From Anaerolineae bacterium (lineage in GTDB: Bacteria; Chloroflexota; Anaerolineae; Aggregatilineales; Phototrophicaceae), in contig JADLAY010000058.1 in the NCBI GenBank assembly GCA_020849765.1, positions 62,001-126,000 of the forward strand: 64,000 nt of DNA, written 5' to 3'. Made by a program: the position numbers and the translations under genes. The notes beneath the pieces are model-generated. The model saw only the letters and a list, made by a program, of their open reading frames with translations. It had not been told where the DNA came from and ran no database searches. Each line of letters starts with the position of its first letter. Position 1 is the first letter of the stretch. Positions 1 through 8,406 of this stretch are shown here, piece by piece.

Positions 1-18
1 AACGGATTCGTAGCTGAC

Positions 19-44
19 CCGCAAATATCTCCATATGTTTGCGG
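19..44 (-). terminator. possible hairpin terminator of prmA
   Basis: An inverted repeat (CCGCAAATAT paired with ATATGTTTGCGG, one bulge) lies just beyond the prmA stop. There is no clear U-tract, so it may be only a stem-loop that stabilises the mRNA end. Nothing else is visible in bases 1-56. Confidence 0.35.
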
Positions 45-56
45 ACGGTGCGCGAT

Positions 57-983
57 CTACGCCTCTCGCCGCGCCTCGATGCAGACCCAATCGCCCTGCT
101 GGCGGCGCTTGTACGGCGTCAGCCCGGTCTGGATCAGCGCGGCTTCGACGTCGTCGACCTGCTCGGTCGTGACGCCGCTGAAGATCGCCAGCCCGCCGGG
201 GCGCACGGTCTGCCCCAGGCCGCCGTCGCACATCATGATGATGATGCGTGCGATGATGTTGACCACGATCAGGTCGAAACGGCGCGCCGAGGTGATCAGG
301 CTCTCCAGGCTGCCATGTCCGACCACGATCTTATCCGCCACGCCGCTGATCTCGACGTTTTCCTGCGCCACGTCGACGGCGACCTCGTCGTTATCCAGCG
401 CGACGACGTGGGCCGCGCCCAGCTTGGCCGCCGCTATCGCCAGGATGCCGCTGCCCGTGCCCAGGTCAAGCACCTGCGCGCCCGGCGGCAGCAGCTCTTC
501 CAGCGCTTCCAGGCACAACTGCGTCGTCGGATGGGTGCCCGTGCCGAAGGCCATGCCGGGGTCGAGCGCCAGTTCGATGTCGTCCGGCTGCAGCTCGACC
601 TCAACCCAGCGCGGGCGGATGAACAGCCGCTTGCCGATGCGCACCGGGTGATAATGCGCCTTCCACGCCTCCGACCAGTCGGATTCGGCCACCAGCTTGT
701 AGGTCGGCGACGGCATCGGGTACATCAGGCTCATGTGGCCGAGCGCTGCTTCCAGCCGTGCTTTGGTGTCTTCCGCCTGCGCGTTCATCGGGATGTAGGC
801 GCGCAGAGTCAGCCGTTCCGCCGGGGGCGGGGCGCCGTCGTCGTACATCTCCGGCATGATGCCTTCCTGCTCGATGGCGACGCCCTGGTAGCCATAGCGG
901 CTGAGGACTTCGGCCACGGCTTCCGCCGCTTCGCCATCCACGCTCATCGATACTTCAATCCACTGCTTGTCTTGTGCGCTCAT
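57..983 (-). CDS. prmA: ribosomal protein L11 methyltransferase PrmA
   Basis: A 308-residue class I SAM-dependent methyltransferase of the PrmA family, which methylates lysines and the N-terminus of ribosomal protein L11 in the cytoplasm. The N-terminal 120 residues look like the PrmA substrate-recognition domain. The catalytic half has the SAM-binding motif VLDLGTGSGILAIAAAKLGA, an acidic strand end (VVALDNDEVAV) and the post-motif VVNIIARII, close to the family's N-P/I-x-x signature. The acceptor-loop region DPGMAFGTGTHPTT is diagnostic of PrmA. Length matches the family (about 290-310). The ATG start has only a weak upstream GAG as ribosome site. It is divergent from the Rel/Spo gene, with a 206-base spacer carrying the presumed promoters. 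Confidence 0.95.
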   Translation of the reverse strand: MSAQDKQWIEVSMSVDGEAAEAVAEVLSRYGYQGVAIEQEGIMPEMYDDGAPPPAERLTLRAYIPMNAQAEDTKARLEAALGHMSLMYPMPSPTYKLVAESDWSEAWKAHYHPVRIGKRLFIRPRWVEVELQPDDIELALDPGMAFGTGTHPTTQLCLEALEELLPPGAQVLDLGTGSGILAIAAAKLGAAHVVALDNDEVAVDVAQENVEISGVADKIVVGHGSLESLITSARRFDLIVVNIIARIIIMMCDGGLGQTVRPGGLAIFSGVTTEQVDDVEAALIQTGLTPYKRRQQGDWVCIEARREA

Positions 984-1130
984 GTTTGTGGCTCATTTGC
1001 TTGAGAATTTGCGCGCTCATTATACGGATCGCACCCCCGGCTGTCAGCGCCCGCGTGCGCCCGGATGAGAATTCGCGTCAGGGTCGCCCAACGCTCATCC
1101 GCCGCCTGTCATTCTCTCATCGTTTCGGTG

Positions 1131-1136
1131 TACAAT
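1131..1136 (+). promoter_or_regulatory. candidate -10 box upstream of the Rel/Spo gene
   Basis: TACAAT lies 54 bases before the ATG in the prmA-rel intergenic region. No convincing -35 hexamer sits at 16-18 bases, so this is a weak candidate. Confidence 0.25.
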
Positions 1137-1189
1137 ATCCCCAACAAACTTAATATCCCGTTAAACAGGCGTTCGCACAAGGACGAACG

Positions 1190-3394
1190 ATGTCGCCGAC
1201 GGTCGTCGCCACACACAACTTAGAATCACTGTTATTGTCCCTCCCGGACATGACCCCGACCGAGGTCTCGCTGATAGAACGCGCCTACCACAAAGCAGAG
1301 CAGGCGCACGAAGGCCAGTTCCGCAAATCCGGCGAACCCTACTTCACCCACTGTGTTGAGGTGGCTCACATCCTGGGCGAGATGCGTCTCGACGCCGAAA
1401 CGATCGCGGCGGGGCTGCTCCATGACGTGCTCGAAGATACGCCGATCACACTCGGCGAACTGAGCACCGAGTTCGGCAGCACGGTCGCCATGATCGTCGA
1501 CGGCGTCACCAAGCTCGACCGGCTGCCCGTCAACACCGAAACCAACCGGCGCAAGCGCAGTGCCGACCGCGAAACCGAGTACATCCGCAAGATGCTGCTG
1601 GCGATGGGTGACGACGTGCGCGTCGTGCTCGTCAAGCTGGCCGACCGCCTGCACAACATGCGCACGCTCGGCTTCATGCCGCCGGAAAAACAGATCAAGA
1701 TCGCGCGTGAGACGCTCGATATTTTCGCGCCGCTGGCGAACCGCCTCGGCATCTGGCAGATCAAGTGGGAACTGGAAGATCTCTCCTTCCGCTACCTGGA
1801 GCCGGAAGCCTACCGCGCCCTCGCCCACGACATCGACGAGCGCCGCCACGACCGCGAGCAGTATCTCAAGGGCGTCAGCAAAGTGCTGCGTGACGAACTG
1901 GCCAAGAACGGCATCCACAACGCGCAGATCAGCGGGCGCTCCAAGCACATCTACAGCATCCACCGCAAAATGCAGCGCAAAGGCGTGCCCTTCGAGCAGG
2001 TCTACGACGTGCGCGCCATCCGCGTGATGGTGAACACGATCCCGGAGTGCTACCAGGTGCTCGGCATCGTTCACACGCTGTGGCGGCCCATCCCCGGCGA
2101 GTTCGACGATTACATCGCCGATCCGAAAGAGAACTTCTACCAGAGCCTGCACACCGCCGTGCGCGATCATCAGGGCAAGACGCTCGAAGTGCAAATCCGC
2201 ACCAGCGACATGCACGAGCACGCCGAGTACGGTATCGCCGCGCACTGGCGCTACAAAGAAGGCCGCAACGGCGCCCACGACGAGGCATACGAGAAGCGCA
2301 TCGCCTGGCTGCGCCGCCTGATGGAGACCGGGCGCGACGCCGATGACTCCGACGAGTTCATCGACAACATGAAGACTGACGTCTTCAAAGATCGCGTCTA
2401 TGCCGTCACGCCCAAGGGCGATGTCATCGACCTGCCCTCCGGCGCCACGCCGATCGACTTCGCCTATCACATCCACACGGAACTGGGGCATCGCTGCCGC
2501 GGGGCGCGCGTCAACGGCCAGCTCATCAGCCTCAACCACGTGCTCAAGACCGGCGATCAGGTCGAGATCATCACGACCAAGCACGGCGGCCCCAGCCTCG
2601 ACTGGCTCAATCCTGACCTCGGCTACGTCAATACGGCGCGCGCCCGGCAGAAGGTCAAATACTGGTTCCGCAAGCAGCACCGCGACCGCAACATTGCCTC
2701 CGGGCGCGACGTGCTCGAACGCGAGTTGAAGAAGCTCGGCCTGCTCTCCAGCATGTCGCTTGAGCAGGTGGCGGGCTATTTCAACTTCGACAAACTGGAA
2801 GACTTCCTGGCCAACATTGGCTCCGGCGACATCACCGGCCCGCAGATTGCGCGCAAGGTGCTGGAGATGGAGCGCCCGGAGCTTTCGACGCAGGAAACCG
2901 ACGCCATCAAGGTCAAACCCGCGACGACGCCGCTCGTCGTCGATGCGTCGAACGGCGTCAGCATCCAGGGCATGAGCGGGCTGTTGGTCAACCTCGCGCG
3001 CTGCTGTCACCCTGTGCCCGGCGATCCAATCGTCGGCTACGTGACGCGTGGGCGCGGCGTCAGCGTTCACCGGCGAGATTGCCCGAACGTCAATCTCAGC
3101 ATTGAGGGCGAGCGTTACCTGGACGTTGATTGGGGCAGCATCCAGAAAGAGCAGATGTATCCCGTCCCGATCGAAGTCATCGCCTACGATCGCAACGGGC
3201 TGCTCAAAGATGTGACCACGGTCATTTCCGACGAGAAGATCAATATCTCCGCAGTCCACGTCGATACCCGCCAGGACATCGCGACGATTCAACTCACCCT
3301 GCAAATCACGACCATGGATCAGCTCGCCCGCATCCTGACGCGGATCGAACGGCTCAGGAGCGTCGTCGAAGCACGGCGGCGCAATGCCTTTTAG
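1190..3394 (+). CDS. rel: bifunctional (p)ppGpp synthetase/hydrolase, Rel/SpoT family
   Basis: A 734-residue long RSH protein that makes and degrades (p)ppGpp in the stringent response. In order: a hydrolase HD domain with H54, H78-D79 and E82-D83 (LLHDVLEDT), all expected Mn-binding positions being present; a synthetase domain with DYIADPKENFYQSLHTAV and EVQIRTSDMHEHAEYGIAAHW; a TGS domain (DRVYAVTPKGDVIDLPSGAT); a conserved Cys/His segment (ARCCHPVPGD, HRRDCPN); and a C-terminal ACT domain (about residues 655-734). Both catalytic halves look intact, so bifunctionality is inferred. One small oddity is that the usual NGYQS of the synthetase reads NFYQS. Length matches Rel. It is monocistronic by spacing, with 117 bases to the next gene. 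Confidence 0.96.
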   Translation: MSPTVVATHNLESLLLSLPDMTPTEVSLIERAYHKAEQAHEGQFRKSGEPYFTHCVEVAHILGEMRLDAETIAAGLLHDVLEDTPITLGELSTEFGSTVAMIVDGVTKLDRLPVNTETNRRKRSADRETEYIRKMLLAMGDDVRVVLVKLADRLHNMRTLGFMPPEKQIKIARETLDIFAPLANRLGIWQIKWELEDLSFRYLEPEAYRALAHDIDERRHDREQYLKGVSKVLRDELAKNGIHNAQISGRSKHIYSIHRKMQRKGVPFEQVYDVRAIRVMVNTIPECYQVLGIVHTLWRPIPGEFDDYIADPKENFYQSLHTAVRDHQGKTLEVQIRTSDMHEHAEYGIAAHWRYKEGRNGAHDEAYEKRIAWLRRLMETGRDADDSDEFIDNMKTDVFKDRVYAVTPKGDVIDLPSGATPIDFAYHIHTELGHRCRGARVNGQLISLNHVLKTGDQVEIITTKHGGPSLDWLNPDLGYVNTARARQKVKYWFRKQHRDRNIASGRDVLERELKKLGLLSSMSLEQVAGYFNFDKLEDFLANIGSGDITGPQIARKVLEMERPELSTQETDAIKVKPATTPLVVDASNGVSIQGMSGLLVNLARCCHPVPGDPIVGYVTRGRGVSVHRRDCPNVNLSIEGERYLDVDWGSIQKEQMYPVPIEVIAYDRNGLLKDVTTVISDEKINISAVHVDTRQDIATIQLTLQITTMDQLARILTRIERLRSVVEARRRNAF

Positions 3395-3511
3395 CGCTGA
3401 TGTTATTTGTGTGTGACAACGATTCAGAACAAAGTAGCATCTTGGCTCGTTAAGCTGTATGCTATGGCCGTCGTAAGAATTATCTGCGCCTGTCTCGAAA
3501 AGGTTGGTTGA

Positions 3512-4681
3512 ATGTCGTATTTGAAGACGCAGTTTCAACAGCAATTCGATGCACTGGATCAAAGCGTCCGTATCATCGCCATCCATCCGAACTTTACGCA
3601 GCAGCACGTCGCGCTCAAGGCCCTTCTCAATGGGGAGGACTCCGTCTATCTGCGGCTGCGTGGCCGCGCGCTGACCAGCGAGGCCATTGCCGCCCAGGCG
3701 CAGGCCGAGGGGATCAAGCTCAAGGCGGGTGTGACCTACGTCCTCGATGAGTGCGATCGTGCGGCTGAAGATGCGCTGGCGCCGTATCTGCGCGACACCG
3801 TCCTCCCGCAGATCAAGAAGGGGCGCGTCATCCTCCTCAGCCGTGAGGTGCCGGTCGGCGTGCTCGACGACCCGGAACTGCGTGCTCAAATGGCCTTCGT
3901 CCCCGTCGACCCGGAAGCGATGCTGGTCGATTACACCCAGGCGCGCGAGGCGGGCATTCATCTGTTGGAAGTCTGGGGTTTTGGCAGCGGGCGCGTGCTG
4001 GTCGATGGCCGTCCCGTCTCAAGCTGGGATGGCGTCCTGCCCCGTGCGCTGTTCTTCTATTTCGTCGACCGCGGCATGACCACGCGCGCCGAAATCTTCG
4101 ACGCCTTCTGGCCGGCGATGCAGGTGCGCGAAGCCACCAACGTCTTCCACGTGACCAAGCGCAAGATCAGCGAGGTGCTCGGCATCGACCTGACGCATTT
4201 CGCGTCCGGTTTCTACCACCTGGCCGCCAACCTCGAACTCTATTACGACGTCCGCGTCTTCAACAACCTCGTCCAGGACAGCGAAGTCTCCGACGAGAGC
4301 ACGGCGATGACGATGTTGGGCAAGGCGCTCGGCCTCTATCGCGGCCCGTTCATCAGCGGGCTGGATACGCCGTGGGCCAGGCTGCGGCGCGACCAGACCG
4401 CGCAGTCCTTCGGCGATGCGCTGGTCGCATTGGCCCGCCGCCTGGAATCGCGTGGTGAACTCGAAGGGGCGCTCGTCCACTATTCGCGCGCCGCTAACCT
4501 GGAACCCCCGCGTGACGACGCCATGGAGCGCGTCTTCGAACTGGCGCACGCGCTCGAACGCCACAAAGACGCCCTGGCTATCTACAAGAACTTCGAGGGC
4601 TACCTGCGCGACCGGCTCCAGATTGCGCCGGTTGCGCCGCTGCAACAACTGGCCGAACGCGCGGCCAACGCCGCCAAATAG
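3512..4681 (+). CDS. BTAD-type transcriptional regulator
   Basis: A 389-residue SARP-like regulator. Residues 1-150 form an N-terminal domain I cannot name, with no P-loop. Residues about 155-250 are an OmpR/PhoB-like winged helix (GRVLVDGRPVSSWDG, PRALFFYFVDRG, EIFDAFWPAM, NVFHVTKRKISEVLG). Residues about 250-385 are the helical bacterial transcriptional activator domain (YRGPFISGLDTPWARLRRDQ, ALERHKDALAIY). The ATG at 3512 is preceded by GGTTGG. In Chloroflexota such genes often precede LuxR-type ATPases, as here at 5821, but the pair is now separated by an insertion. The last 37 codons and downstream DNA are repeated at 5637-5863. The signal sensed is unknown. Confidence 0.85.
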   Translation: MSYLKTQFQQQFDALDQSVRIIAIHPNFTQQHVALKALLNGEDSVYLRLRGRALTSEAIAAQAQAEGIKLKAGVTYVLDECDRAAEDALAPYLRDTVLPQIKKGRVILLSREVPVGVLDDPELRAQMAFVPVDPEAMLVDYTQAREAGIHLLEVWGFGSGRVLVDGRPVSSWDGVLPRALFFYFVDRGMTTRAEIFDAFWPAMQVREATNVFHVTKRKISEVLGIDLTHFASGFYHLAANLELYYDVRVFNNLVQDSEVSDESTAMTMLGKALGLYRGPFISGLDTPWARLRRDQTAQSFGDALVALARRLESRGELEGALVHYSRAANLEPPRDDAMERVFELAHALERHKDALAIYKNFEGYLRDRLQIAPVAPLQQLAERAANAAK

Positions 4682-4796
4682 GTCGTTCGCCGCCAGCGCG
4701 CTCACTGACTAAATTGTGACAATCGAGAGCAACCCCAGGGCGGAGACAAATGGATGCTCGACGTGTTCGCTCCGGTCACGCCGCCGCTGGTCGGGC
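4570..4796 (+). repeat. direct repeat copy A (regulator junction)
   Basis: This covers the BTAD gene 3' end, the intergenic region and the first 14 codons of a LuxR-type ATPase. It recurs at constant offset (+1067) as 5637-5863 with about 90% identity by eye and no gaps over the core from 4592. The two copies flank a small membrane-protein gene on the opposite strand. Confidence 0.9.
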
Positions 4797-4825
4797 TGAA
4801 AAAACCGGGCAAGCTCATCGTGTAG
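4754..4825 (+). pseudogene. 5' fragment of the LuxR-type ATPase gene
   Basis: Reading from ATG 4754 gives MLDVFAPVTPPLVG followed by unrelated LKKPGKLIV and a stop. The first 14 residues match the start of the intact ATPase (MIDTFGPVTPPLVG) at 5821. The same ribosome site (GGCGGAGACAA) is kept. It is a truncated duplicate with no catalytic part, and any product would be 23 residues. Confidence 0.8.
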
Positions 4826-4887
4826 AGCGGTCGTGACTGATGCGCTGACTTCCAGGGGCTAAACACGACAGACTTAATGGATCAACG

Positions 4888-5409
4888 CTAATTGCGACCA
4901 ACGAGAACCAGTTGAATAACGGTTGAGAGTATAAAGAATACGATCCCCATCAGCAGTGTGGTTCTGCGTACCGGCGTGAACATCAGCTTTCTCGTGACCC
5001 ATTCCAGAATCATCCATGGCCCCGTGGTCAAGACGTTCAGGATGAGCAGGTACAGCGCCCACAGCAGATACAGCAGCAGCAAGATCAGCAGTAATCCGCA
5101 GACTTGAATATTGTGTTCGGCGAAAAAGCGATAGAGATCGCCCAGGGCTGCAAAACCAACGATGGCCGTCCCGCCCGTGAGGATTCCGGCGGCAATGCTC
5201 TGAACCAGGACAACGCGCTGAATCCGCTTTGTGGATTCAGCATTTTTGCTTTCATCCATAAAATCATCAATGCGCTTTTGTGCCCACTTTTTGGCATAGA
5301 CCTGCCGAAACGCATCGATCCGATCTGCGCCGATGATTTCTGGTGCAACCAGCCAGAACGAGAGAAATTGCAGGATGATCGAGAGATATTCGAGCAAATG
5401 TGTGTTCAT
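4888..5409 (-). CDS. small four-helix membrane protein, unknown function
   Basis: A 173-residue protein I do not recognise. Hydrophobic segments occur at residues about 5-24 (EYLSIILQFLSFWLVAPEII), 67-92, 97-130 (a long LLLILLLLYLLWALYLLIL stretch) and 148-168, so probably four membrane spans. A charged loop (RQVYAKKWAQKRIDDFMDES) lies between the first two. The frame is open upstream to 5715, but that extension runs antisense through the BTAD remnant, so I start at ATG 5409; ATG 5496 or 5511 are alternatives and none has a good ribosome site. The gene sits between two direct repeats, opposite in strand to its neighbours, and its DNA looks more AT-rich than theirs, suggesting later arrival. 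Confidence 0.6.
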   Translation of the reverse strand: MNTHLLEYLSIILQFLSFWLVAPEIIGADRIDAFRQVYAKKWAQKRIDDFMDESKNAESTKRIQRVVLVQSIAAGILTGGTAIVGFAALGDLYRFFAEHNIQVCGLLLILLLLYLLWALYLLILNVLTTGPWMILEWVTRKLMFTPVRRTTLLMGIVFFILSTVIQLVLVGRN

Positions 5410-5636
5410 AGGCTCAATCGTGTAACCGTCAAAGAGACTCGATATGAATTTTTCATTTCGCTGGTGGTCATCCCGCCGCGCACGATGCTTAGCCATCTCA
5501 ACGAATGGCATTTTGCGAAGTTTCGGACGGAATGTGATGATGATACCAGCGTCAGCGACGCTTCGCACCGGATTGTGAGTGACCGTCGAAGGCGGGATTG
5601 TGGTCGCGTCCGTCACCATGCAGAGCCAGTAATCAT

Positions 5637-5748
5637 CGCCCTGGCCATGGACAGGGATTTCGAGGGCTGCCTGCGCGACCGGCTCCAGATTGCGCCTGCT
5701 GTGCCGCTGCAACAACTGGCTGAACGCGCGGCCAACGCCGCCAAAGTG
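5637..5748 (+). pseudogene. 3' remnant of a BTAD regulator gene
   Basis: These bases match the last 37 codons of the BTAD gene (for example LRDRLQIAP, PLQQLAERAANAAK), but the stop codon position (AAATAG) now reads AAAGTG. No start, winged helix or body of the gene precedes it. It is the 3' half left over from the duplication that bracketed the membrane gene. Confidence 0.8.
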
Positions 5749-5776
5749 GTCGTTCGCCGCCAGCGCACGAACTGAC

Positions 5777-5782
5777 TATAAT
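5777..5782 (+). promoter_or_regulatory. candidate -10 box for the LuxR-type ATPase gene
   Basis: A perfect TATAAT lies 38 bases before the ATG. In repeat copy A the same place reads TAAATT, so the perfect box exists only in front of the intact gene. The -35 region is poor (TTCGCC at 18 bases). The change may have given the ATPase gene its own promoter after separation from the BTAD gene; that is inference. Confidence 0.35.
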
Positions 5783-5820
5783 GTGACAATTGAGAGCAAC
5801 CCCAGGGCGGAGACAAACGG

Positions 5821-8373
5821 ATGATCGACACGTTCGGTCCGGTTACACCGCCGCTGGTCGGGCGCGAACGTGAGCTGGAAGAGCTGCGCGAAATCCTGCT
5901 GGCGACTGAGGCGCGCCTCCTGACCATCTTGGGTCCCGGCGGCACGGGCAAAACAAGACTGGCGCAGGCACTCGCTGCGCAGTTGATGGCGCAGTTTACG
6001 GATGGCGCGCACATCGTCTATTTGCAGCCGCTCAGCAGCGCGAGTCTGATGCCGCAAGCGGTCGCCGACGCGCTCGGTCTGCCCTCCGGCGTGCTCGAAA
6101 GCCCCGACGTCCAGGTGCTGCGCCATCTCAAAGATAAGCAACTACTCCTGATTTTCGACAACTACGAACACCTGCTGCCGCACGTCGAATTCATCACCGC
6201 GCTGCTGGCACAGACGCGCCGCGTGCGCCTGATCGTGACCTCGCGCGAGGTGCTCAACCTGCGCGACGAGTGGCTCTATCCGCTTGAAGGCCTCGTCTAC
6301 CCGGCACAGACCCGGCCGCCACATGGTGACATCGCCAGCTACAGCGCCGCGCAGTTGTTCGCGCGCCACGCGCAGCGCGCCCGCCCCGACTTCTCAATTG
6401 TCGATGAAGGCGAAGCCGTCGCCCGCATCTGCCGTGCGGTGCAGGGGATGCCGCTGGCGATCGAGCTGGCGGCCTCGTGGGTCAAGACGCTCGGCTGCGA
6501 CGACGTGGCGGTCGAAATCGAGCGCAACCTCGACTTCCTCGCCACCAACCTGCGCGATTTTCCCGCGCGCCATCGCAGCGTGCGTGCGGTCTTCGATCAG
6601 TCGTGGGCGCGTCTGAGCGATGATGAGCGGGATGTCTTCAAGCGGCTGTCGGTCTTCCAGGGCGGTTTCCAGCGGGATGCCGCCGAGCGCATCGCCGGGG
6701 CGTCGCTCGCATCCCTGGCGTCGCTGGTCGAAAAGTCCCTCATCCAGCGCGACGCCGACGGGCGATACCAACTCCACGATCTGCTGCGCCAGTATGCACA
6801 GCAGCAGCTTGCCGCCGCTCTGGACGAGGACGCGCGGACGCGCGCGGCGCATACCGATTATTACATCACGTATCTTGCCGCCCGTGAGCGCGATCTGCTG
6901 GGAGGTCGTCAGCGCGACGCCATCGCCGAGCTGACGGCGGAACAGGAGAACATCCGCCGCGCCTGGGCGCACACCCTGGAGACGGTCGCCATCGAAGCCA
7001 TCGCACGCGTCGTCTGGGCTTATCAGAACTTCTGCGATATGCGCAGCCGTTTCCTGGAAGCTGTCCAACTGACCGAGGCCGCCCACAGGGTCTTGCTCGC
7101 ACAGCCGCGCCTGGATCAGCGGGGCCTGATGGCGCTTGCGATCACGCAGGTCGCGCTCGGCTGGGCCTACGTCCGCCTGGCGCGCACGGACGATGCGCGC
7201 GCTGCCTTCGAGCACTCGTACGCGCTTCACGAGCGCCACGGATTCACGGTATCACCCGGCCTCGGCAGCGACCCGGAGGCAGGGCTGGGCATGGTCGCGC
7301 TAGTCGCCGGAGACTACGCGGCTGCGCTTGAACACGCCCAGCGTTTGCTCAAACGAGCGCAGGCCGACGGCGATGACGTCAACGAGGCAGTGGCACGTTA
7401 CCTGACGTGCGGTGCCTGCATGGCCCAGGGCGATTACAACAGCGCGCTCCATCACGTGCGTCAGGCGGTCAGCCTGGCGAAAACGATGGACAACGATTGG
7501 TTCATGGCCTACTGCCTGATCGAGATGGGCAACGTCATGGTCGCCCTTGGCGATCTGTCGGCGGCGCGGCGACACTTCGAAGATGCCTATCGTCTGCGCG
7601 CCGATTCGGGCGATCCGCAGGGCAGCGCGCTGGCGCTGGCCGGGCTGGGCAAAGTCCAGCTTTTGCAGGGCCGCCCGGCGGATGCACGCCGTTCATTCGA
7701 GCAGAGCACCACCATCTACCGGGACACCTATGATTACGGCGGGCTGGTGACCACGCTCAACGGTCTCGGCGTGGCGGCGCATTCGCTCGGCGATCTGGCG
7801 ACGGCGCACGCGAGTCTGCGCGAGGCGCTCGACATCGCGCTCGAAAACGATCTGATCCCAAACGCCATCGGCATCTTCGCCGAGATCGGCGGCATCCTTG
7901 TCCACGCCAGGAAGCCGCAGACGGGCGTCGCGCTGCTTGCGTTTGTCCTCCAACAACCGGCGCGCCCGCAGGAGACGACCGACCGCGCAAGCCTCTTTTT
8001 GCACGAGGCCGAGGCCATGCTCAATGCGGATGCCTTCGCCGCCGCCCGTGCGGATGCGCCCGGCAATCTGAGCGCGGCGGCCGATCTGGCGCACACGGCG
8101 CTGCTGGCCGAAACGTCGAACGCACCCGTCACATCCCCTACCGCGAGCGCCCATCATGATGCGCTGGTCGAGCCGCTGTCCGAGCGCGAACTGGAAGTCC
8201 TGCGCCTGCTGGCCGACGGCTTCAGCAACCAGGAGATCGCCGAACGGCTCGTGCTCGCGCTCGGCACGGTCAAAGCGCACAACCACAACATCTTCAGCAA
8301 GCTCGGCGTCGGCAACCGCGTGCGCGCCATCGCCCGCGCCAAGAGCCTTGGGTTGATCGAGAGGGATAGCTAG
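5821..8373 (+). CDS. LuxR-family ATPase regulator (NB-ARC/AAA, TPR, HTH)
   Basis: An 850-residue MalT/LAL-like or STAND-type regulator. A P-loop is at residues 38-45 (GPGGTGKT) and a Walker B-like LLLIFDNYEHLL follows. GMPLAIELAASWV is the usual GLPLALEL-type motif. After the NTPase come a winged-helix region (LSVFQGGFQRDAA, SLIQRDADGRYQLHDLLRQYA) and a long array of TPR-like helices (residues about 330-730). The C-terminus (784-850) is a LuxR DNA-binding domain (LSERELEVLRLLADGFSNQE, GTVKAHNHNIFSKL). These proteins typically bind a ligand, oligomerise with ATP and activate transcription; the inducer here is unknown. The start is fixed by GGCGGAGACAA before ATG 5821. Ancestrally it probably lay directly after the BTAD gene. 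Confidence 0.92.
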   Translation: MIDTFGPVTPPLVGRERELEELREILLATEARLLTILGPGGTGKTRLAQALAAQLMAQFTDGAHIVYLQPLSSASLMPQAVADALGLPSGVLESPDVQVLRHLKDKQLLLIFDNYEHLLPHVEFITALLAQTRRVRLIVTSREVLNLRDEWLYPLEGLVYPAQTRPPHGDIASYSAAQLFARHAQRARPDFSIVDEGEAVARICRAVQGMPLAIELAASWVKTLGCDDVAVEIERNLDFLATNLRDFPARHRSVRAVFDQSWARLSDDERDVFKRLSVFQGGFQRDAAERIAGASLASLASLVEKSLIQRDADGRYQLHDLLRQYAQQQLAAALDEDARTRAAHTDYYITYLAARERDLLGGRQRDAIAELTAEQENIRRAWAHTLETVAIEAIARVVWAYQNFCDMRSRFLEAVQLTEAAHRVLLAQPRLDQRGLMALAITQVALGWAYVRLARTDDARAAFEHSYALHERHGFTVSPGLGSDPEAGLGMVALVAGDYAAALEHAQRLLKRAQADGDDVNEAVARYLTCGACMAQGDYNSALHHVRQAVSLAKTMDNDWFMAYCLIEMGNVMVALGDLSAARRHFEDAYRLRADSGDPQGSALALAGLGKVQLLQGRPADARRSFEQSTTIYRDTYDYGGLVTTLNGLGVAAHSLGDLATAHASLREALDIALENDLIPNAIGIFAEIGGILVHARKPQTGVALLAFVLQQPARPQETTDRASLFLHEAEAMLNADAFAAARADAPGNLSAAADLAHTALLAETSNAPVTSPTASAHHDALVEPLSERELEVLRLLADGFSNQEIAERLVLALGTVKAHNHNIFSKLGVGNRVRAIARAKSLGLIERDS

Positions 8374-8406
8374 TACTGGGTGCTTAGTGCTCGGTGCTCG
8401 GTAAGG
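8372..8406 (+). repeat. degenerate 7-bp tandem repeats
   Basis: About five heptamers (AGTACTG, GGTGCTT, AGTGCTC, GGTGCTC, GGTAAGG) begin inside the stop codon of the LuxR-type gene. They are the same family as the 19-unit array at 51584-51716. Confidence 0.75.

Larger units (their letters stand above)
5637..5863 (+). repeat. direct repeat copy B (regulator junction)
   Basis: Partner of 4570-4796. In this copy the ATPase start is intact and continues as the full gene, whereas the BTAD part is the fragment. About 20 mismatches are seen over 205 aligned bases. Confidence 0.9.

Noticed and set aside
1232..3961. 909-codon open frame on the minus strand
   Set aside because: It runs antisense through rel and into the BTAD gene; high GC keeps it open. 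It shows no family motif, whereas rel is complete on the plus strand.
4888..5715. 275-residue version of the small membrane protein
   Set aside because: The N-terminal extension is antisense to the duplicated BTAD remnant and so is not native coding sequence.
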